Shown piece by piece: positions 22,001 through 29,173 of a stretch of 64,000 nt of DNA. Position 1 is the stretch's first letter, and the number at the start of each line of letters is the position of its first letter. The DNA is taken from positions 1 through 64,000 of the forward strand of contig NZ_JAEMNU010000040.1 of assembly GCF_016461825.1 (NCBI RefSeq), written 5' to 3'. This DNA comes from Rugamonas violacea (GTDB lineage Bacteria; Pseudomonadota; Gammaproteobacteria; Burkholderiales; Burkholderiaceae_D). The notes under the pieces are model-generated. The model saw nothing but the letters and a program-made list of their open reading frames with translations, ran no database searches and was not told where the DNA came from. The position numbers and the translations under genes are program-made.

Positions 22001-23790
22001 GCGGGGTGCGCATCGAACTCGGCGAGGTCGAAGCCGCGCTGAGCGACTACCCCGGTGTCAGCGCCGCCGTCGCCAGCGTGTGCGAGCTGGCGCCCGGCGA
22101 GCGCCGCCTGGTGGCCTACTTCGTCGCCGGCGGCGACGCCGTGGTCGACAGCGCCAGCCTGCGCACCTTTCTGGCCGGCCGACTGCCGGACGCCATGCTG
22201 CCGTCGCTGTTCCAACGCCTGGACGGCATGCCCTTGACCGTCAACGGCAAGGTCGACCGCCGCGCCCTGCCGGCGCCGACGGCCATGCCGCAGGATGCGC
22301 CGCAACGCGTCGCCACGCCGCCACACAACGACACCGAGCGCGCCATCCTGGCGATCTGGAGCGAGCTGCTGGCGCGCCATGACCTGGGCACCGACGACGA
22401 ATTTTTCAGCGTCGGCGGCGACTCCCTGCTGACCCTGCCGCTGGTGTTCCATCTCGGCCTGGCCTTCAACGTCGAGGTGCCGCTCAGCGCCGTGTTCGCC
22501 GCGCCCACCGTGGCGGCGCTGGCGCGGGTGGTCGACGATCTGCGCGCCGGCATCGCACCGGCGCAGCTGGACCTGGTCGCGCAGGTGCGACTGCCGGACG
22601 AGATCGACCCGGCGCGTGCCCTGCCGGCGCGCGCCCCGCGCGCGCTGCCGGACTGCGTCTTCATCACCGGCGCCACCGGCTTCCTCGGCGCCTACATGCT
22701 GCGCGACCTGCTCGACATGACCGCCGCCCGCATGCTCTGCCTGGTGCGCGCGGCCGACCAAGCCGACGGCCTGCGCCGCATCCGCGCCAACCTGGAAGGC
22801 TACGGCCTATGGCGCGACGGCGACGAGCGGCGCATCGAAGCCCTGCCGGGCGACCTGGCCGCGCCGTCCTTCGGCCTCGACCCGGCCGGCTTCGCCGCGC
22901 TGGCCGACCGCGCCGACGTGATCTTCCACAACGGCGGCCAGGTCAACTTCCTCGCCCCCTACCAGAGCCTGGAGGCGGCCAACGTGGGCGGCACGCGCGA
23001 CGTGCTGCGCCTGGCCAGCAGCGGCCACCTCAAGCCGGTGCATGTGGTCTCGACGCTGGGCGTCTACCTGACCGAGGACCAGCTCGACGCCACCATCAGC
23101 GAGCAATCGCCGCCGCCAACGCCGGCCGGCCAGCACGGCGGCTACAACCAGAGCAAGTGGGTGGCCGAGCAGCTGGCCTTGGCTGCCCGCGCACGCGGCC
23201 TGCCGGTGGCGTTGTACCGGCCGGCGCGCATTACCGGCGACAGCCGCCACGGCACCGCCAACCTGGCCGACTACTTCCATTCATGGATCAAGGGCTGCGT
23301 CCAATTGGGCCTGGCGCCGAGCGGCGACGGCGACAGTTTCGACATGGCGCCGGTCGACTATGTCAGCCGCGCCATCGTCCAGTTGGCGCTCGGCGCCGGC
23401 GCGGCCGACGGCAATTTCCACTTGCTCAACCCGCAACGCATGGCCGTGGACGATCTACTCGCCTGCCTGCGCGACGCCGGCCATGCCGTCGCGCCGACCG
23501 ACTACGCCAGTTGGCGCCTGGCCCTGCTGGCCGCCACCACCAACTCGCGCGACAACGCCCTGGCCAGTTTCGCCGCGATGTTCCCGCCGGCCGAGCGGAT
23601 CGACGCGCGCGAACCGCGCTTCGATTGCGGCGCGACGATGGCGGCGGTGGCGCCGCTGGGCACCGTTTGCCCGCCGGCCGACCGCAATTTGATGGCGACC
23701 TATCTGCGCTACATGCAGGCGCGCGGCTTCCTGCCGGCACCGGTTACGGCTTCGGCTTCGGCTACGGCAGCGTCGGAGCAGCGCGCATGA
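19078..23790 (+). CDS. Nonribosomal peptide synthetase, module 4 with terminal reductase (C-A-T-R)
   Basis: This is the last assembly-line protein, 1570 residues. The order is C (near 62; HHIVGDAWS near 193, with Ala in place of the final Gly), A (from about 527; YTSGSTGTPKG near 700), T (VGGDSLL near 1111) and R (VFITGATGFLGAYML near 1194; YNQSK near 1355). The R domain is an NAD(P)H-dependent short-chain-dehydrogenase-like thioester reductase; such domains release the chain as an aldehyde or, after a second reduction, an alcohol. There is no thioesterase. The by-eye A-domain code DAGDMGHVCK matches nothing I recognise, so residue 4 is unknown. It overlaps its neighbours on both sides by ATGA. 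Confidence 0.93.
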   Translation: MNQPSQPGGATAEDRLARLTPQQRALLLQRLSAGSKGAEHAAPDLAGSIAALPPLADGTPFAQAPAQQRIWFFERLQPGSGAYNLYQHQRLRGALDAEALQTAFEAIVARHAALRTGFSELAGQPLQTVHAEVAFHMRRLDLSALPCAARETELLRLASRENAHPFDLACPPLLRATLVRLADDDHALLVVLHHIVGDAWSSDVLAAELELRYNTLLNGAAGEAQEWTPPQPSFADIVRWQTAPAQQRKLERELDYWRGALAGVSGALALPTDKPRPDTLSAAGARHSFLLPAELVEGLEQTARNENATLFMVLLAAFQCLLGRHAGQDDVVVGTPFANRGRAEFEPLIGLFANTLPMRGDLSADPSFRQLLARTRSYCLDAYSHADTPLERIVDILKLERVPGRSALLQTMFVLQPGVDKPMQLRGLRAEALHGDFDRARFELTLSLTRQADGMLAAFDYSTDLFESAGIARMAGQYLVLLGGVVREPDCALSRLPLLDATQRAELLALADGGPAAALLAPPAGGNLFGWVRAQAALRPDAAALLAPDARLSYAELVRAADAVARQLRELGAGPGRRVALLADRSVDALVGLLGILAAGAAYVPLDPAHPDERLGHMLDDAGVGALAFPAPLGRRADRLAGKRPLPLLNLDWRELVTEAALAGEPANPPPQEAPAATRRMSAAAPAAAPIADAAEAYVIYTSGSTGTPKGVSISHAGVINLVQAFALRHDCAGHRLLMIPPLQFDASVGDIFPVLAAGATLVLHPAPNELGPRELERYCADFDISAIDAPAALWRRWTEGLGQDAAGGARATPLLPSLRMLMFGGEAVPLSLVRRFAALTGQRVTLSNHYGPTEATVCATLLSTIDGAGLAGPDLPIGRPLPGVQTHVLDAHLQLAPRGVVGELCIGGAGVARGYLNAAELDAARFVADPLAAERDTGAGSGAARLYRSGDQARWNADGSLHFIGRSDHQVKLRGVRIELGEVEAALSDYPGVSAAVASVCELAPGERRLVAYFVAGGDAVVDSASLRTFLAGRLPDAMLPSLFQRLDGMPLTVNGKVDRRALPAPTAMPQDAPQRVATPPHNDTERAILAIWSELLARHDLGTDDEFFSVGGDSLLTLPLVFHLGLAFNVEVPLSAVFAAPTVAALARVVDDLRAGIAPAQLDLVAQVRLPDEIDPARALPARAPRALPDCVFITGATGFLGAYMLRDLLDMTAARMLCLVRAADQADGLRRIRANLEGYGLWRDGDERRIEALPGDLAAPSFGLDPAGFAALADRADVIFHNGGQVNFLAPYQSLEAANVGGTRDVLRLASSGHLKPVHVVSTLGVYLTEDQLDATISEQSPPPTPAGQHGGYNQSKWVAEQLALAARARGLPVALYRPARITGDSRHGTANLADYFHSWIKGCVQLGLAPSGDGDSFDMAPVDYVSRAIVQLALGAGAADGNFHLLNPQRMAVDDLLACLRDAGHAVAPTDYASWRLALLAATTNSRDNALASFAAMFPPAERIDAREPRFDCGATMAAVAPLGTVCPPADRNLMATYLRYMQARGFLPAPVTASASATAASEQRA

Positions 23791-25175
23791 GCGGCGCCGC
23801 ACACCAGGCCAAGGTGGCCAAGCTGGCCGGCCTGCGCAACTTCCTGCTGATCTGGTTCGGCCAGCTGGTGTCCGGCGTCGGCTCGCGCCTGTCGGCCTTC
23901 GCGCTGGGCATCTGGGTCTTGCAGAGCACCGGTTCGACCACCCGCTTCGCGCTGATCTTCGTCGCCATGGCGGTGCCGGCGCTGCTGGTGTCGCCGCTGG
24001 CCGGCGCCCTGGTCGACCGCTGGGACCGGCGCCGCGTCATGCTCGGCTGCGAATTGCTGTCGGCCGCCACCATGCTGACGCTGGCCGCGCTGCTGGCCTT
24101 CGACCAACTGGCGCTGTGGCACATCTACGCCGGCGTCGGGCTGTCCTCGTTGGCCAACGCCTTCCTGGCGCCGGCCTACTCGGCCAGCATTCCTCTGCTG
24201 GCCACGCGTGAACAGCTCAGCCGCGTCAACGGCCTGGTGCAAACCGGCGCCGCCGTGGCCCAGGTGGCCGGGCCGCTGCTGGCCGGGGTACTGGTCAGCA
24301 GCATCAGCCTATACGGCGTGCTGCTGGTCGATGCCGCCAGCTTCCTGACCGGCGCCGTCGCCCTGGCCTTTGCACGGGTGCCGCGGCCGCCGCGCGCCGC
24401 CCCGGCCGAAGGCGACAGCCTCTGGCGCGAGGCCGGCGAAGGCTGGCGCTACGTGCGCTCGCGCGGCGGCCTGCTTGGCCTGCTGTCCGTCTTCGGCATC
24501 AACAACTTCCTGTTCGGCATAGCCAGCATCGCCATCACTCCGCTGGTGCTGTCCTTCGCCGACCCGGCCATGCTGGGTCTGCAAATGGGCTTGGGCGGCG
24601 CCGGCCTGTTGTTGGGCGGTTTGGCGATGACCGCCAGCGGCGGGCCGACGCGGCGCATCCACGGCGTGCTCGGTTGCTCGCTGCTGGCCGGCCTGGCCCT
24701 GGCGCTGCACGGCCTGGCGCCGTCGATGCTGCTGCTGACGGCGGCCGGCTTCGTGCTGTTCGCCATGCTGCCGGTGATCAGCGCCTGCAACGACAGCCTG
24801 TGGCAGAGCAAGGTGCCGGCCGCGCTACAGGGCCGCTGCTTCGCCATCCAGCGCGTGCTGTCGGAGTCGGCCATGCCGGTCGGCTACGTCCTGGCGGGGC
24901 CGCTGGCCGAACGACTGTTCGAACCGCTGCTGGCGCGCGATGGCGCCTTGGCCGGCTCGATAGGAACATGGATTGGCACCGGCGCCGGACGCGGCATCGG
25001 GCTGATGTTCATCACGCTGGGGCTGCTGATGGCGGCCATGGCTTTGGCGGCATGGTGCGTGCCTGCGGTACGCCGTGTCGAACAATTGCCGGACGCCTGT
25101 GAAGGCCCGGCGCAAACAACGGAGCGCGGCCAGATGGCGCCGGCTGGCCATGGCGGCCAAGCCGGCGCCGCCTGA
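23787..25175 (+). CDS. MFS transporter, EntS-like peptide exporter
   Basis: This 462-residue protein has about twelve membrane segments and the MFS loop LAGALVDRWDRRRVML near residue 70, typical of the MFS_3 (EntS-like) group that exports siderophores and other NRPS products. Its start overlaps the NRPS stop by four bases, so it is very likely the exporter or self-protection pump for the peptide. The substrate is inferred from position only. Confidence 0.88.
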   Translation: MSGAAHQAKVAKLAGLRNFLLIWFGQLVSGVGSRLSAFALGIWVLQSTGSTTRFALIFVAMAVPALLVSPLAGALVDRWDRRRVMLGCELLSAATMLTLAALLAFDQLALWHIYAGVGLSSLANAFLAPAYSASIPLLATREQLSRVNGLVQTGAAVAQVAGPLLAGVLVSSISLYGVLLVDAASFLTGAVALAFARVPRPPRAAPAEGDSLWREAGEGWRYVRSRGGLLGLLSVFGINNFLFGIASIAITPLVLSFADPAMLGLQMGLGGAGLLLGGLAMTASGGPTRRIHGVLGCSLLAGLALALHGLAPSMLLLTAAGFVLFAMLPVISACNDSLWQSKVPAALQGRCFAIQRVLSESAMPVGYVLAGPLAERLFEPLLARDGALAGSIGTWIGTGAGRGIGLMFITLGLLMAAMALAAWCVPAVRRVEQLPDACEGPAQTTERGQMAPAGHGGQAGAA

Positions 25176-25211
25176 GGCGCGCGCCACGCAAGTGGATCAC
25201 AACAATCTTCG

Positions 25212-26093
25212 ATGGTGAATATGATGACTCAAACAGAACTTCATACAGCACTGCCACGGGCCACCTGCCCGATGGCAGACCATGGCGTCGCGGCGGCAAC
25301 ACCCACGCCTCCCGGCCCGCGCCTGATGCGGGCCTCCGAGGTCGACCGCGACTATCCGGCCGACGCGCCGCTCGCCGAGGTACTGGCCTGGACCCGCGCC
25401 TTCCTGGCGCGCGCCCATCCGGACCTTGGCCGCAAGGGGCCGGTTTGCCCCTTCGTGCCGATCGCCCTGGCGCAGGACAGCATCTGGCTGGCCGAAATCA
25501 ACGACCCCGCACCCACCCTGGAAAGCATCGCGGCGATCATCAGCGCCTACCGCGACCTGTTCCTCGCCACGCCGCCAACCGACGGCCCGGACTCGATCAA
25601 CAAGGCCTTCATGGTGCTGTTCCCCAACCTGGGTGCGGAAGGCGCCGCCGTGGTCGACCAGGTGCAGTACCAGCTCAAGCGCGACTTCGTCGAGATGGGC
25701 CTGATGCTGGGCGAATTCCACGCCCTCAACGAGAGCGCGGGCCTGCGCAATCCCGACTTCCGCCCCCTGCGCAGTCCCATCCCCATCCTGGCGATTCGCC
25801 ACATGGTCGATTCCGACCTGCCGTTTTTGCTGCGCGACGGCTACCCGGCCGAGTCGCGCGCCGCCTTCCTGCGCTCGTATCTGTACCGCCTGGCCGGCAG
25901 CCTGGCACCGGCCAAGTTGGAGCAGGCCATCGACGGCGTGATCGAAGCCGAGATCGAACGACGCAGCAACCACGCGTTGCGCAGCGACGGCGCCGCGCTG
26001 GCCACGCTGCCGCAACCACCGGACCTGAACGGCGAGCTGCCAATCGGCGCCGCGTCCACGACCGCCGGTCTGTTCAGCGGAGCACAGCCATGA
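25212..26093 (+). CDS. DUF6875-type protein of unknown function
   Basis: The 293-residue soluble protein carries GPVCPFVPIALAQDSIW near residue 75 and a run ending in RSPIPILAIRHMVDSDLPFL near 185-205, which I recognise as the DUF6875 type, a family of unknown function. It has no signal peptide or membrane segment. It sits between the exporter and the flavin monooxygenase and overlaps the latter by ATGA, so it probably helps in tailoring. In-frame ATGs at 25221 and 25224 are alternative starts with a GGTG just upstream. Confidence 0.6.
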   Translation: MVNMMTQTELHTALPRATCPMADHGVAAATPTPPGPRLMRASEVDRDYPADAPLAEVLAWTRAFLARAHPDLGRKGPVCPFVPIALAQDSIWLAEINDPAPTLESIAAIISAYRDLFLATPPTDGPDSINKAFMVLFPNLGAEGAAVVDQVQYQLKRDFVEMGLMLGEFHALNESAGLRNPDFRPLRSPIPILAIRHMVDSDLPFLLRDGYPAESRAAFLRSYLYRLAGSLAPAKLEQAIDGVIEAEIERRSNHALRSDGAALATLPQPPDLNGELPIGAASTTAGLFSGAQP

Positions 26094-27487
26094 GCGCCCG
26101 CCTGCCAACCACGCCGCAGGACGGCCAAGCGGACCACCAACTGCACGACCACGCCGGTGCCGAACAACGCATCGCCATTGTTGGCGGCGGCCTGGCCGGC
26201 TCGCTGCTGGCGCTGGCGCTGGCGCGGCAAGGCCACGGTGTCGACGTGTATGAACGGCGGCCCGACCCGCGCCGCCAGGACGGCGCCGCCGGCCGCTCGA
26301 TCAACCTTGGCCTGTCCAAGCGCGGCATGCAGGCCTTGGCCATGGTCGGCCTGCTCGAACAGGTGCTGGCGCGCGCCGTGGTGATGCGCGGCCGCGTCAT
26401 TCACGCGCCGGACGGTTCGACCCGCTACCAACCCTATGGCCGCGACGCCGGCGAGGTGCTGCACTCGGTCGACCGCAACGAGCTCAATCGCCTGCTGCTC
26501 GACCAGGCCGAAGCCCATCCCGGCGTGCGCCTGCACTTCGAGCACCGCCTGCTGCGCGCCGACAAGGCCAGTCGCGAGCTGGAACTCGACACTCCGCACG
26601 GCAAGGTGACAGTGCGGCCGCTGTGGGTGGCCGGCGCCGACGGCGCCTTCTCCAGCATGCGGCGCGAACTGCAGCACGGCGAACGGGCCGACTACCAGCA
26701 GGAGTATCTTGAGTGGGGCTACAAGGAGCTGACCCTGGCGCCGCTGGCGGACGGCGGCTCGGCCATCGAGCTGACCGCGCTGCACGTGTGGCCGCGCAGT
26801 CACTGCCTGTTCGTCTCCCACCCCAACCTGGACGGCTCGCACACCCTGACCTTGTTTTTGCCGCACGAGGGCGAGGAGAGCTTCGCCACCGTGCGCACGC
26901 CCGAGCAGGTGACGGCGCTGTTCCAGCGCTACTTCCCCGACCTGCAAGCCATGCTGCCCGGCCTGCTGGAGCAATGGGCCAACCACCCAACGGGTTCGCT
27001 GATCACCACCCGCACCGCGCCGTGGCGCTTCGGCGACTGGGCCGTGCTGCTGGGCGACGCCTGCCATGCCGTCTATCCCTTCTACGGCCAGGGCATGAAC
27101 TCGGCCTTCGAGGACTGCTGCGTGCTGATGGCCGCGCTGGCGGCCCAGCCGGCCGACCGCGCCGCCGCCTTCAGCCAGTACGAGCTGACGCGCCGGCCGC
27201 ACACCGACGTGCTGGCAGAACTGTCGAAGGCGAATTTTGTCGAACTGCGACAGAAGGTGCAGTCGCCCTGGTTCATCGCCCGCAAACGGCTCGACCTGGC
27301 GCTGAACCGGCTGTGGCCCCGTCGCTGGCTGCCGCTGTACACCATGATCGCCCATTCCACCATGCCCTACGGCGAGGCCCTGGCCCGCTCGCATCGCCAG
27401 GAGCGCCTGCTGCGCACCGTTCTGGTCTGCGCGCTGGCCGCCGGCGGCGTCGGACTGGCAGTCGCCGCGTTAGGAGTCCCGGCATGA
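26090..27487 (+). CDS. FAD monooxygenase resembling kynurenine 3-monooxygenase
   Basis: The 465-residue protein has the FAD fold VGGGLAGSLLALALA at residues 31-45, then GRSINLGLSKRGMQAL near 72, EYLEWGYKELTL near 205, LHVWPRSHCLF near 230 and GDACHAVYPFYGQGMNSAFEDC near 321. This combination is characteristic of kynurenine 3-monooxygenase. The end (about 441-461) is a hydrophobic helix, like the membrane anchor of mitochondrial KMO. No kynureninase or tryptophan dioxygenase is nearby, so it more likely hydroxylates a building block of the NRPS product or the peptide itself. It overlaps both neighbours by four bases. Confidence 0.82.
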   Translation: MSARLPTTPQDGQADHQLHDHAGAEQRIAIVGGGLAGSLLALALARQGHGVDVYERRPDPRRQDGAAGRSINLGLSKRGMQALAMVGLLEQVLARAVVMRGRVIHAPDGSTRYQPYGRDAGEVLHSVDRNELNRLLLDQAEAHPGVRLHFEHRLLRADKASRELELDTPHGKVTVRPLWVAGADGAFSSMRRELQHGERADYQQEYLEWGYKELTLAPLADGGSAIELTALHVWPRSHCLFVSHPNLDGSHTLTLFLPHEGEESFATVRTPEQVTALFQRYFPDLQAMLPGLLEQWANHPTGSLITTRTAPWRFGDWAVLLGDACHAVYPFYGQGMNSAFEDCCVLMAALAAQPADRAAAFSQYELTRRPHTDVLAELSKANFVELRQKVQSPWFIARKRLDLALNRLWPRRWLPLYTMIAHSTMPYGEALARSHRQERLLRTVLVCALAAGGVGLAVAALGVPA

Positions 27488-29154
27488 CAACCCATCCAAG
27501 CATCACCATCGAAAGGCGCGTCGTCGCCCTGCTGCTGGCCGCCTTCTTCGGCCTGTTCGCGGCGGTCGGCTGCAGCGCCTTCGTCCGTCCCGACTCGTCC
27601 TGGGCGGCGCTGGCCCTGCTGCCGCTGCTGGCCGCGCTGCTGTGCAACGGTTCCCTGGCGCGCCGCCTGCCCACCGCATGGGACGGCTTATGGCGCGGCC
27701 GCCCCCTGCTGTGCGCGCTCTGGCTGCTGCTGGCCATGGCCGCCTTGGGCCGCAGCGCCGGCGTCGGCCTCTACATGGCCGACCCGCAGCGGCCGCAGGC
27801 CTCGGCCATCTGGTTCGACCCGTTCTACGTCAACCACAGCTGCCTGTCGGGCTACTGGAAGGCGGCCGAATTGAGCCACACGCCGGGTGTCAACGTCTAC
27901 CAGGAGAAGCCGTACGAGGGCAAGGAGGACAGGTTCAAGCTGGACGAGTACCTGTATCCGCCGCAGTTCCTGCTGCTGCCGCGCGCCGCCGGCGCCTTGC
28001 TCGGCACGCCATCGAGCAACTTCCTGCCGCTGCGCGCGTTGTGGTTCGCGCTCGACGCCACGCTGCTGGCCGGCGCCATGCTGGCCCTGTGCGGCTGGAT
28101 AGGCGGCGGCGCCGGACGCCGCGCGGCGCTGCTGCTGCCGGCCGTCTGGCTGGCGCTGCCGACGCTGATCACTCTACAGACCGGCAATTTCCAGCTGCCC
28201 GCCATCGCCTTGTCGGTGCTGGCCATGCTGCTGTTCCAGCGCGGCCGCGCACTGGCCGGCGGCGCCCTGCTGGCGGTGGCGATGGTGAAGATCTTCCCCG
28301 CCATCCTCTGCGCCTACCTGCTGTTCACGCGGCGCTGGCGCGCGCTGGCCTGGAGCGTGGCCTTCTCGCTGCTGTTCCTGGCGGCCGCTTGGGCCTTGCT
28401 GGGCGCCCGGCCCTTCCTCGATTTCCTCGGCTACGAGCTGCCACGCATTGCCAGCGGCGAGCTGTGGGCCTGGCTGGAACTGGAGGGCTTGGAGGGTGTG
28501 GTGGCGATCAACCACTCCGTGCCCGGCCTGGTCTTCAAGCTGCGCCTGCTCGGCCTGCCCGGCATGGACCATCACATGATGGCCAACGTGGCCTGGGCCT
28601 GGTCGCTGGCGCTGCTGGCGATCGCCTGGCTGGCGGCGCGCCGCAGCGCAAGCGACGCCACGGCCACAGCCACGGCCAGAACTACTGTCGGAGCCAAGCC
28701 GGCCACCAATGCCAACGCCACCGATGTCGCCAACGCCGCCACCCCTGCGGCGCGGCTGCGGCAGGCGGCGCTGTGGATCGCCCTGATCGGTTTGGCCGCG
28801 CTGCGCAGCCCGTTCACGCCGGACGACTACGCGCTGTTCCCGGCCCTATGGCTGTGGTGCCTGCTGGCCGCCGCGGCGCCCGCCGGTGCCGCCGCCGGCG
28901 CCGCGCTGGCCCTGTTGTGGCTTGTACTGGCGCCGGTCATGCCATTCAGCCAGGTCGCGCCGGCCCAGCTGCCGGCCCTGCTGGCGCTGTCGACGGCCAG
29001 CCAATTGGCCGCGCTGGCGCTGTGCCTGTGGTTTGCCTTGCGCCGTCCGGCCGACCTGGCGAGCGCCACGCGCCGAACACAAGACGCGAGTAATACCGCC
29101 ACCTCCTCCTTCCCATCCGCCGCCGCCATGTCGCGAGCGCGGACTGATTCCTGA
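27484..29154 (+). CDS. GT87/DUF2029-like membrane glycosyltransferase
   Basis: This 556-residue protein has about ten hydrophobic segments and an acidic loop after the third one (FDPFYVNHSCLSGYWKAAEL), followed by PGVNVYQEKPYEG. This layout is that of GT87 (DUF2029) polyprenyl-phosphate-dependent mannosyltransferases. A low-complexity Ala/Thr/Asn stretch lies near 390-425. It starts inside the monooxygenase stop (ATGA). The donor and acceptor are unknown; its position suggests transfer of a sugar onto the peptide or onto a lipid-linked glycan. Confidence 0.65.
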   Translation: MTTHPSITIERRVVALLLAAFFGLFAAVGCSAFVRPDSSWAALALLPLLAALLCNGSLARRLPTAWDGLWRGRPLLCALWLLLAMAALGRSAGVGLYMADPQRPQASAIWFDPFYVNHSCLSGYWKAAELSHTPGVNVYQEKPYEGKEDRFKLDEYLYPPQFLLLPRAAGALLGTPSSNFLPLRALWFALDATLLAGAMLALCGWIGGGAGRRAALLLPAVWLALPTLITLQTGNFQLPAIALSVLAMLLFQRGRALAGGALLAVAMVKIFPAILCAYLLFTRRWRALAWSVAFSLLFLAAAWALLGARPFLDFLGYELPRIASGELWAWLELEGLEGVVAINHSVPGLVFKLRLLGLPGMDHHMMANVAWAWSLALLAIAWLAARRSASDATATATARTTVGAKPATNANATDVANAATPAARLRQAALWIALIGLAALRSPFTPDDYALFPALWLWCLLAAAAPAGAAAGAALALLWLVLAPVMPFSQVAPAQLPALLALSTASQLAALALCLWFALRRPADLASATRRTQDASNTATSSFPSAAAMSRARTDS

Positions 29155-29173
29155 TATAGAAAGCGACCATCCA

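Noticed and set aside
26090-27487. Kynurenine pathway operon
   Set aside because: No kynureninase, kynurenine formamidase or tryptophan 2,3-dioxygenase flanks the gene; its overlaps tie it to NRPS-associated genes.
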